Of a DNA stretch of 64,000 nucleotides, positions 1 through 8,000 are shown in pieces. How positions within the stretch are numbered: the first letter of the stretch is position 1; each line of letters starts with the position of its first letter. The stretch comes from CBIHON01 sp966211965 (lineage in GTDB: Bacteria > Pseudomonadota > Gammaproteobacteria > Burkholderiales > Burkholderiaceae_D), in assembly GCA_966211965.1 (NCBI GenBank), contig CBIHON010000001.1:1-64000 (forward strand). The letters run 5' to 3'. Position numbers and translations under genes: made by a program. The notes under the pieces were generated by a model that was not told the origin of the DNA, did not search any database, and was given only the letters and a program-made list of their open reading frames with translations.

Positions 1-691
1 CAGGCTGGCGGTCGGCGCGCAGGTCTTCGTCGCGGAAGCACTTGGTGATCTGGTAATAGCGGTCGAAGTTGGCGACCATCAGCAATTGCTTGAACAATTG
101 CGGCGACTGCGGCAGCGCGAAGAAATGGCCTGCATTCACGCGCGACGGCACCAGGTAATCGCGCGCGCCTTCCGGCGTGGACTTGGTCAGCATCGGCGTT
201 TCGATATCGATGAAGCCGTTGGCATCGAGGAACTTGCGCACTTCCATCGTCACCTTGTAGCGCAGCTTGAGGTTGTGCTGCATCTGCGGACGACGCAAGT
301 CGAGCACGCGATGGGTCAGGCGGGTGGTCTCGGACAGGTTGTCGTCGTCGAGCTGGAACGGCGGCGTGATCGATGGGTTCAGCACTTCCAATTCATGCGC
401 CAGGATCTCGATCTTGCCCGACGTCAGGTTGGCATTGGTGGTGCCTTCCGGACGGTTGCGCACGACGCCGGTGATGCGCAGGCAGAATTCATTGCGTACC
501 GCTTCCGCACTCTTGAATACCTCGGCGCGGTCAGGATCGCACACCACCTGCACCAAACCTTCGCGGTCGCGCAGGTCGATGAAGATGACGCCGCCATGGT
601 CGCGCCGGCGATGCACCCAGCCGCACAGGCTGACGGTTTGGCCCAAAAGCGCTTCAGTGGTAAGGCCGCAGTAATGTGTTCGCATTGACAT
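1..691 (-). CDS. aspS: Aspartyl-tRNA synthetase, N-terminal part (runs off the window)
   Basis: Charges tRNA-Asp (or tRNA-Asp/Asn) with aspartate in the cytoplasm. Only about 230 N-terminal residues lie in the window. The protein opens MSMRTHYCG and continues with CGWVHRRRDHGG, the OB-fold anticodon-binding domain of bacterial AspRS, then runs into the catalytic core (RYKVTMEVRKFLD, ETPMLTKSTPEGARDYLVP, FALPQSPQLFKQLLM, RYYQITKCFRDED: class II motifs 1 and 2). The start could be the ATG at 691 or the in-frame ATG at 685 (MRTHYCG, aligning with the E. coli start). I chose 691, which has GGAAC upstream. It is the last gene in the window of an FmdB-DUF502-aspS set read leftwards, an arrangement I know from other Betaproteobacteria. 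Confidence 0.95.
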   Translation of the reverse strand, partial: MSMRTHYCGLTTEALLGQTVSLCGWVHRRRDHGGVIFIDLRDREGLVQVVCDPDRAEVFKSAEAVRNEFCLRITGVVRNRPEGTTNANLTSGKIEILAHELEVLNPSITPPFQLDDDNLSETTRLTHRVLDLRRPQMQHNLKLRYKVTMEVRKFLDANGFIDIETPMLTKSTPEGARDYLVPSRVNAGHFFALPQSPQLFKQLLMVANFDRYYQITKCFRDEDLRADRQP

Positions 692-733
692 ATTCAGTTC
701 CAGTTTCAGGGATTCGGTGTGTTATTGGATGAT

Positions 734-1384
734 TCAAGTGCCGGTCTTGGCCGGATCGATCATGACTTTCCTGTTGATGCTTTCTGGCGAAACCACGCCC
801 ATCGATACGATGTATTTCAGGGCTTCGTCGACGTTCATGTCGAGTTCGATCGCATCGCTCCGGCGCACCATCAGGAAAAATCCGGAAGTCGGGTTCGGCG
901 TGGTCGGCACATAGATGCTGATGTAGTCGCCGTGCAAATGATTGCGCACGTCGCCGCCCGGCACGCCGGTGACGAAGGCGATGGTCCAGGCGCCCTGATG
1001 CGGATATTGCACCAGCACCGCTTTTCGAAACGCATTGCCCGACGAAGAAAACAAGGTATCGGAAACCTGCTTGACGCTGGAGTAAATTGTGTTGACCACC
1101 GGGATGCGGATCAGGATCGCTTCCCATGCGCGCACCACCTGGTTGCCGATGAAATTGCGGGCAGCCACGCCGGTCAGGAAAATCACCAGTAGCGTGAGGA
1201 TGGTCCCGATGCCGGGAACGTGGACGCCGAACAGCGCTTCCGGCCGCCAGCGCTCCGGCAGCAGCAGCAGGGACTGGTCCATGGTGCCGACGATCAGGTT
1301 CAAGACCCAAAGCGTGATTGCCAATGGAACCAGGATCAGCAAGCCGGTGACAAAATATTTACGCATGTTTGTGATTGGGCGCAC
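734..1384 (-). CDS. DUF502 family inner-membrane protein
   Basis: 216 residues. The N-terminus has a hydrophobic segment (about residues 10-30, FVTGLLILVPLAITLWVL) and a second one follows (about 60-80, GIGTILTLLVIFLTGV). The rest is a soluble domain with the DUF502 signatures IPVVNTIYSSVKQV, PTTPNPTSGFF and VDEALKYIVSMG. The molecular function of DUF502 is not established. It lies between the FmdB-like gene and aspS on the same strand with short gaps (27 bp upstream, 42 bp downstream), so it is probably co-transcribed with aspS. ATG starts at 1384; an alternative in-frame ATG six codons downstream (MRKYFVTG) is equally plausible. Confidence 0.85.
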   Translation of the reverse strand: MRPITNMRKYFVTGLLILVPLAITLWVLNLIVGTMDQSLLLLPERWRPEALFGVHVPGIGTILTLLVIFLTGVAARNFIGNQVVRAWEAILIRIPVVNTIYSSVKQVSDTLFSSSGNAFRKAVLVQYPHQGAWTIAFVTGVPGGDVRNHLHGDYISIYVPTTPNPTSGFFLMVRRSDAIELDMNVDEALKYIVSMGVVSPESINRKVMIDPAKTGT

Positions 1385-1411
1385 GGCAGTGCGCCTCTTC
1401 CTATGCCACGA

Positions 1412-1759
1412 TTAAGATGCGGAGGGAGTTCCGCTGCCGGATGCGCTGCCACCGCCGGTAGTCGCGGTGCCGGAACCGGCCGGCGCCGCACTGCTGGAGG
1501 CTGCGGCAGCCGGTGCTGCCGCGGGTGCACCGGCGCTGGCATCGGAAGACACTGCCGGCGCGGTTGTATTGTTTGCACCGCCACGGAAATCAGTTACATA
1601 CCAGCCGGTGCCCTTGAGTTGAAAACCAGCGGCAGTGACCTGTTTTTTAAAACTGGACTTGCCGCAGGTCGGGCAATCCGTCAACGGCGCATCCGACACT
1701 TTTTGCAGCACATCCTTGGCAAAACCACACGCTTCGCAGCGGTAAGCATAAATCGGCAT
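1412..1759 (-). CDS. FmdB-type zinc-ribbon protein
   Basis: 115 residues. The N-terminus MPIYAYRCEACG followed by CPTCG is the FmdB/CxxC regulatory zinc-ribbon domain: two CxxC pairs about 22 residues apart bind zinc. The family was named for a putative regulator of formamidase but its role is generally unproven. After the ribbon the protein has a single GTGWYVTDFRG motif typical of betaproteobacterial members, then a low-complexity Ala/Ser/Gly/Thr tail of about 50 residues. I start at the ATG at 1759 rather than five codons upstream, because GGGGGT sits just before it and family members begin MPIYAY. First gene of the FmdB-DUF502-aspS group. Confidence 0.85.
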   Translation of the reverse strand: MPIYAYRCEACGFAKDVLQKVSDAPLTDCPTCGKSSFKKQVTAAGFQLKGTGWYVTDFRGGANNTTAPAVSSDASAGAPAAAPAAAASSSAAPAGSGTATTGGGSASGSGTPSAS

Positions 1760-1840
1760 GGAAAACCCCCGCAAAAATCATACAAAACCCTGAATTATAA
1801 AGGTTTTCGGGAGCAACTTGGCGCTTGCGTGGATTGCAAC

Positions 1841-4201
1841 TCAGCGCGGCGCCTGCACGCTGACGCTGATCCGGTCGTAGCGCCCATGATCGTCGAAGGC
1901 CGTGATGTCGTAGCGCCCTGCTTCGGGAAACGCCAGAACCTGGGTGGCGCGTGCGCTTTTGCAGGCGATCAGGCTGCCGTTGACCATCCAGTTGACCTCG
2001 CCTTGGGAGCCGCGGATTTCCAGGCGCGCCTTGGGGATTTCCTTGCCGCGTGCGCGGTGCAGGATTTCGCCGTCATTCAAGCCGACGATCTTGATTCCTT
2101 CGTCGGGATGATAGGCCGCGGCGCATTCGGGTGCCCACGCCGGCGGCAAGCTGCGCTGGCGCAGACCGGCATCCAGCCAGGGTTCGAGCGCAGACGGCCA
2201 GCGCGCCGCTTCCAGGCGTTCGGCCGGATGCTTGGCGCACTCCGGCGCCACGCGCAGCCCGGTGATGCGGTCGACGTAGTAGGCATAGGTCGGCGTGCCG
2301 GTCTTCAGTCGATCGGGAAAAGTCGGCGGCGTCGCGCCGGCCAGCACCCAGGCCGTGCGCTGGATCGGACACAATCGCTCGGGATTATCCGACACGCGCG
2401 TGCCGAGGGGCCAGCAGATGCGTTCCTGGCTGACGCCGGCCGGCGCCGGGCTAGGACTGACGGTGCGGCCGTCCGGCAAGGCGGTGAAGATGTCGACCAG
2501 CAGCGGCGCCGCCACGTTGGCGCCGAAGAAGCCGGGATTGGGCGTGCCGTCCGGGCGGCCGACCCAGACCCCGACCGTATAGCGGCTGCTGACCCCAACC
2601 GCCCAGGCATCGCGGAAACCGAAGCTGGTGCCGGTCTTCCAAGCGATGCCGCGGTAGGTGCCGTTGCCTTCGACCGCGCGCCCGAGCGGGCCGCCGGTTT
2701 CCAGGATGTCGCGCACGATGAAGGCAGCGCCTTCGCTCATCATGCGCTGTTCCTGGCGGGGCGCGCCCGGCACGAAGCGCGGCGTCGCGGCCAGGCCCTT
2801 GCGCGCCAGCGAGGAATAAGCGCCGACCATGTCTTCCAGCCGAGCGCCGGCGCCGCCCAGGATCACGCTCAGGTTGGGCGTGGCGCCGCGCGGAAATTCC
2901 AGCTTGAGGCCGCCGCGCCGCAGCATCGAGACGAAACGCACCGAGCCCAGTTGCTCCAGCACTTCGACCGCCGGCACGTTGAGCGACTTGACCAGCGCTT
3001 CCGATACGCTGACCGGGCCATGAAAGGATTGCTGGAAATTGCCGGGCTGATAGCCGGAAAACGATTGCGGCGTATCGGCCAGCAACGACTCTGAGTGAAT
3101 CAAGCCTTCGTCCAGCGCGAATGCATACAAGAAAGGTTTCAACGCGGAACCGGGCGAGCGCGGCGCGCGCACCATGTCGACATGGCTGAAGCGCTCGCGG
3201 TCGCCGAAGTCGGCCGAGCCGGCATAGGCCAGCACGTCGAACGATGCGTTGTCCATCACCATCGCCGCCAGCGAGACATGCGGCGGCAGTGCGCCGACGC
3301 GGTCGCTCAAGAGCGCTTCCACCGTCGATTGCGCGGTGGCGTCGATGGTGGTGTCGATGCGGGTCCTGCCGCCGGCCTGCTGCTTCATGCGTTGCGCCAG
3401 CAGCGGCGCCAGCAAGGGTTCGCGCACGATTTGCGCGGTCACCGGTTCGGTCAGCGCATCGGCGATCACCTGCGCGCTCCAGCGGCCCTCCATGCGGCGC
3501 AACACCTTGTCGCGGGCCGCCTGCGCACGCTGCGGGAAGCGGTCCGGGCGCAGCACCGATGGCAGTTGCGGCAGCACGGTCAGCAGCGCCGCCTCGGCAT
3601 GCGTCAGGCGCTTGGCCGGTTTGCCGAGGTAGGCGCGGCTGGCCGCCTCCACGCCTTCGAGTACGCCGCCCATCGGCGCGTAGTTGAGGTAGAGCGTGAG
3701 AATTTCCTTTTTCGAATAATGGCATTCGATCTGCAAGGCGCGCAGGATTTGCGTCAGCTTGCCGGCGATGGTGCGCGGCGTCGGGTCGAGCATGCGCGCG
3801 ACCTGCATCGTGATGGTGGAACCGCCGGAGACGATGCGGCCGTGGTACAGCCATTGCCCTGCCGCGCGCAGCAGGGCGAAGGGGTTAATGCCGGCATGCC
3901 ACCAGAAGGCGCGGTCTTCGTAGGCGGTGAGGGCGTCAAGGTAGTAGGGCGAAACCTCGTTGAGTGCAAGCGGATGGCGCCAGATGTGATCTTTGTCGGG
4001 GAAGGCGCGCAGGGGCGTGCCGTCGCGGGCGACGACCACCAGCGCGTAGGGCGAATCGCGGCCGGGCGGCGGTAGCGGGCACAGCCAGTCTATGACGAAC
4101 AGCAATGCTATCAGTGCAACAAGACCGATCCCCCATTTTCTGTTGAACCGGTAGCGCACGACTAACACCAGCTTGCTCCAAATTGATGCCCGCAAACTCA
4201 A
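1841..4201 (-). CDS. pbpC: Penicillin-binding protein 1C (bifunctional glycosyltransferase/transpeptidase)
   Basis: 786 residues, normal for PBP1C. A membrane anchor (about residues 24-40) precedes a GT51 peptidoglycan glycosyltransferase domain with catalytic Glu95 in AYEDRAFW and the GGSTITMQVAR motif. The transpeptidase domain carries the SxxK motif at Ser352-Lys355 (SALK), SLN, and KTGTS. The C-terminal ~90 residues form the BiPBP_C domain specific to PBP1C. It acts in the periplasm. No ATG fits the N-terminus: the frame opens with TTG at 4201. In many Proteobacteria pbpC directly follows the alpha-2-macroglobulin gene yfhM; here two small genes lie between them. The partnership is thought to couple protease trapping with cell-wall repair. 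Confidence 0.93.
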   Translation of the reverse strand: MSLRASIWSKLVLVVRYRFNRKWGIGLVALIALLFVIDWLCPLPPPGRDSPYALVVVARDGTPLRAFPDKDHIWRHPLALNEVSPYYLDALTAYEDRAFWWHAGINPFALLRAAGQWLYHGRIVSGGSTITMQVARMLDPTPRTIAGKLTQILRALQIECHYSKKEILTLYLNYAPMGGVLEGVEAASRAYLGKPAKRLTHAEAALLTVLPQLPSVLRPDRFPQRAQAARDKVLRRMEGRWSAQVIADALTEPVTAQIVREPLLAPLLAQRMKQQAGGRTRIDTTIDATAQSTVEALLSDRVGALPPHVSLAAMVMDNASFDVLAYAGSADFGDRERFSHVDMVRAPRSPGSALKPFLYAFALDEGLIHSESLLADTPQSFSGYQPGNFQQSFHGPVSVSEALVKSLNVPAVEVLEQLGSVRFVSMLRRGGLKLEFPRGATPNLSVILGGAGARLEDMVGAYSSLARKGLAATPRFVPGAPRQEQRMMSEGAAFIVRDILETGGPLGRAVEGNGTYRGIAWKTGTSFGFRDAWAVGVSSRYTVGVWVGRPDGTPNPGFFGANVAAPLLVDIFTALPDGRTVSPSPAPAGVSQERICWPLGTRVSDNPERLCPIQRTAWVLAGATPPTFPDRLKTGTPTYAYYVDRITGLRVAPECAKHPAERLEAARWPSALEPWLDAGLRQRSLPPAWAPECAAAYHPDEGIKIVGLNDGEILHRARGKEIPKARLEIRGSQGEVNWMVNGSLIACKSARATQVLAFPEAGRYDITAFDDHGRYDRISVSVQAPR

Positions 4202-4261
4202 GTCACTTTACTTCCAAAGTCGTCCCAGCGAGCAATGAGCGACACTCGTTTTGACATCCGA

Positions 4262-4585
4262 TTAATCTTCCTTTGGTATTTTTGATTTTTTAAGGGCATG
4301 CACGCCAAAAATCATAGCGCCAATAAATAAAGACTTTGCCGACCAAGCAGCAAATGCCAACCATAACGGAACGACATTTCCATTTGAGCGGAAGCTTGAT
4401 TCAGAAGAAGGAATTTTTAAATCGATGAAAAAAATAACTGCGCTTCCAATTGCCAGACTCAACACCATAAAAGAGAAAATAAACGCAGAAGATCTACTCT
4501 TTCTAAAGATAATCCATAGCAACAATCCGTCAGGAATTAAAGTCAGTAAAAACTCTGGAAATGACGTTAGTACTAATTCCATCAT
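4262..4585 (-). CDS. Small A+T-rich membrane protein of unknown function
   Basis: 107 residues, not recognised. Hydrophobic stretches around residues 5-26, 32-53 and 74-98 suggest three membrane helices, with a basic Lys-rich C-terminus (HALKKSKIPKED). The DNA is visibly richer in A and T than the flanking pbpC and yfhM genes, suggesting a different origin. The start is one of two adjacent ATG codons (4585/4582), with AGGAAT upstream. It lies 60 bp from the pbpC start and 34 bp from the next small gene, all on the same strand, so it may be carried on the yfhM-pbpC transcript. No conserved domain is recognised. Confidence 0.6.
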   Translation of the reverse strand: MMELVLTSFPEFLLTLIPDGLLLWIIFRKSRSSAFIFSFMVLSLAIGSAVIFFIDLKIPSSESSFRSNGNVVPLWLAFAAWSAKSLFIGAMIFGVHALKKSKIPKED

Positions 4586-4619
4586 TTATTCCTAAACCAG
4601 TTTGTTGGGCTAAATATTA

Positions 4620-4922
4620 TTAAAGCCATACAACAATGCTCCCAGCAACCAAAAAAATTGCCCCAATTATCCACAACATCCAAAGCAAAATTTTGGTGGG
4701 CAATTTGGCCGGGTCATTAATAGCACGCCGCTCTTTTACAATGCCATTTTTCACAAAATAGAATATTGCCAGGATTGCCAATCCGATCGCAATTAATGCT
4801 GGGCCAATAGCGCCACCACGATGGGCACTAAGCCATGTAAAGAACAACGCAGAGGCAACATACACACCTGTTACGATCCAGGTAGCTAAACGCGACGCCT
4901 GCACGTGAGAGATGTTCGTCAT
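4620..4922 (-). CDS. Small A+T-rich membrane protein of unknown function
   Basis: 100 residues, not recognised. Three hydrophobic segments are visible (about residues 13-30, 39-57 and 80-99), with a basic loop KNGIVKERR between the second and third. The ATG at 4922 lacks a clear Shine-Dalgarno sequence. Like its neighbour at 4262-4585 it is A+T-rich compared with surrounding genes. The two together form a roughly 0.7-kb block that separates two genes normally found side by side (yfhM and pbpC). A palindrome (4971-5002) sits between this gene and the yfhM stop codon. Confidence 0.55.
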   Translation of the reverse strand: MTNISHVQASRLATWIVTGVYVASALFFTWLSAHRGGAIGPALIAIGLAILAIFYFVKNGIVKERRAINDPAKLPTKILLWMLWIIGAIFLVAGSIVVWL

Positions 4923-4970
4923 TGAAAATTATTAACGTAAAGTCACTCGAAGTGAAACGTCATTTCATAG

Positions 4971-5002
4971 CCAAGTACGCGCGCAATGTGCGCGCTACTT
5001 GG
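4971..5002. repeat. Palindrome between yfhM and the small-gene block
   Basis: CCAAGTA..GCGCGC, loop AATGT, GCGCGCTACTTGG: a 13-bp stem with one bulged C. It lies 33 bp past the yfhM stop codon. There is no T-run on either side, so it is not a classical terminator. It could be a processing or attenuation hairpin, or the edge of the inserted small-gene block. Confidence 0.5.
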
Positions 5003-5034
5003 CTCGGACCGACTGCAGCAATCTACTCATATCG

Positions 5035-8000
5035 TTACGTCTTGCCCCCGGCCTTCGCACCCTCACCCGACTTGGCCTCAACGATAGTAAGCGTATCACC
5101 ACCTCCAACCTGTCCATACACATCCGGCCGGTACATATCATCCGCATACAAGGGCGGCACCACGAATTTGCCCGGCGTCACCACCCGCACCCGGTAGAAC
5201 AGCGTCAGCACATTCCAGTCCATCCGCACCGCCGCAACGAAACGGTCATCGCGGAACTCGACGTGCTTGATGCGGGCATCGCTCATCGCCTGCGCCGGGG
5301 TCACGTTGTCGATGGTGACGGCACTGGCCTGCTCGCCTTGCACGATGTTGGTGTTTTCGATTTCCAGCCCGGCCGGAATGCGGTCGACGATCATGCCGGT
5401 GGCGGTGGTGGTGCGCGAACGGGCGGTGACGCGCATGAGCACGGTCTCACCGACCTTGAGCGCGCGGCCGGTGATTTCGGTGCCCTCCGGGGTGTACATT
5501 TTGCGCGTCAATTCGATCACGTCGCTCTTCGCTGGCGGCTGCTTGACCGGGTTGCCGGTCATGGACAATTCCACGTACAGCCTGTCCTTGTGCGTGTTGG
5601 TCAGCTTGATGCCGCCTGCCAGTTCGCCGGCTGCGACTTCGCGGAAGTGCGTGCTCTTGCTGGCCAGTTCCTCGTTTTTGCCGCCGGTCGCCAGCGTCGC
5701 GGTCCACGGACCGCCGTCGCCGGTGCTGTAAGAGCGTCCGACCAGGAACAGAGCGAGCTTTTCCTGGGTGCTGTAGTAGCGGTATTTTTCCATCTCGGAA
5801 GCAATCACCGCAACCAGGTTGTCGCGGCCGTTGATGGCGATCTGGTGCCGCTCCAGCAGCGCATAGGACAGCGCGGCGTCGCGCAGATTGCTGCCATAGT
5901 CGTACCACCAGTAGCCGTTGTCGCGGCCCTTCTTGACGCCTTCTGCCAAGGCGACGTTGCTGCGGTCGCGGTCGCCCATCAGTTTCAGCGCGATGCCGAG
6001 CTGGATCAGGGACAAGCCGGAATTGGCATTGCCGCGCGATTCGTGCAATTGGCGCAAGGTCGCCAGCGGCGCCTTGTTTTCGCGCGACAGCACGTAGGCG
6101 CCGTAGGCCAGCACGCCGAAGCGGCCGTTGTCGCGCACCCGGTTTTCTTCCCACAGGCCGGTCGAAGTCGGCGCAGCTTTTTCCGCCACCGGCGTGGCCG
6201 GCAAGCGCGACACGCCCTCCTGCAAACCGCGCAACAGGAAATCCCTGGCCTTGTTCAGCATCGCATCGGGCACGCCGAAGCCCTGCTCGCGCGCATCGAC
6301 CAGGAAGTTCGTCACGTAGGCCGAGAGCCAGTACTCGTACTCGGACACATTGCCCCACAGGCTGAAGCCGCCGTTGGGCGCCTGCATGGTGGCGATCCTG
6401 GCGATCGCCTGGTCCAGCATCTCGGCGCGGCGCTCGCGCGTGTAAGGCTTGAGGCCGAAACGCCGCGCGGCTTCCTCATCGATGAAGACGTGCGGATAGG
6501 CGGTGCTGGTGGTTTGCTCGGCACAGCCGTACGGGTAGGTCAGCAAACCCTGGATCGCGGCGCGGATGTCGATCGGTGCCTTGTTGGACACCACGATATG
6601 TGACAGCAGGGAGCCGCGATGCAGACCGGAAAGGTCGGCGTCCTTGATGTCGAGCGATTCACCCGGCTTGATGCTGTAGCGCTTGGTGAATTGCTGTTGC
6701 GGCGTCGGCGCCTGCACCGTCAGCGGGAAACTGCGCTCGAACTTGATGTCCTTGCCACTGACCTTCAGCGAGATCGTATGCAAGCCGGAAATGGCGCGCG
6801 CTTCGATCGGGAAGCGCAGGGTGCGCTTTTCCTGGTCCTTCAGCGTTACGCTGCGCTCCGCCTCCGACAGGCGCAAGGCTTCGCCGCCGTTCAGCGCCAC
6901 CTTCAAATCCTGCGCCGCGCCGGACAGGTTATGCAGGTCGAGCGCCACGATCGCGTTGTCGCCGAAGGACAGGAAGCGCGGAGTCGCCAGCTCGGCCACC
7001 AGCGGCGCAGCGACCGTCATCTCGGCATCCTTGGAACCAAAGCGCTCGGAGCCGGCCACCACCGCCATCAGGCGCAGGCTGCCGTTGAAGTCCGGCACCG
7101 CCAGCGCAATCTCGGCCTCGCCCTGCTCGTTCAACAGCACCGGCCCGCTGAACAGATCGACCAGCTTCACTTTCTTGGGCAGGCTCTTGGTCGGCTTCGG
7201 CGTATTGTCGCCGCCGAATTTGAGCTTGCCTTTCTGCCCTTGCATTTTTTCGATCAGGCGGCCGTAGATGTCGTGCTGATCAACGCCGTAGCGCAGCTTG
7301 CCGAAGAAAAATCCATGCGGATCGGGCGAAGCAAAGCGCGTGATGTTCAGGATGCCGACATCGACCGCCGACAGGGTCACCAAGGTTTTCTGGCCACGGG
7401 CTTCGGGCGCCTTGACCTTCACCTTGACTGTCGTATCGGGCCGCACTTTGGCCGGCGCCTCAAGGGTGACATTCAACTTGCGATCGGCGCGATCCAGCGG
7501 CAGGTGAACGATGCCGAGCGCGCGTGCAGGCGTGACGCGGTCGCCCTCGTTGCCGGGCCGCAGCACCATCACCGAGACGTACAAGTCGTGGCGCTTCCAG
7601 TCGCGATTGAGCGGGATGTCGACGTTGGTCGTGTCACCGGAAACCGAGACGCGCTTGACCCACAGTGTGCGGTCGCCTTCGACCGTGATCAGGGCCTCGC
7701 CCTTGTGCGGCGGCGTGATGCTCAAGTGCGCAGTGTCGCCGTCCTTATAGGCGGGTTTGTCGAGCTTGAGCGCAACGCGGTCCGGGCGCACGCCTTGCGA
7801 TTCGTCTTCACGCACGCTCCAGCCGGCGTAGAAGCGGTACACCACTTGCTGCTTGGTTTCGGGATCGAGCACTTCGAGCCGATAGCGGCCGTAGCGCACC
7901 GGCAGCCTGATCTTGCCGCGGCCGCTGGCCGGCACCGAGACCGATGCAGTCTCGACCAGTTCGTCGGTTTCGGTAAAGCCGGAATGCCAGCCGCGCTGGT

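Noticed and set aside
1220..3094. 624-aa open frame on the plus strand across the FmdB and pbpC genes
   Set aside because: Antisense to well-supported genes. Arg/Ala/Gly-rich with no motif.
4201..4960. Direct repeats AGTCACT on both sides of the small-gene block
   Set aside because: A 7-bp match is too short to claim as target duplications.
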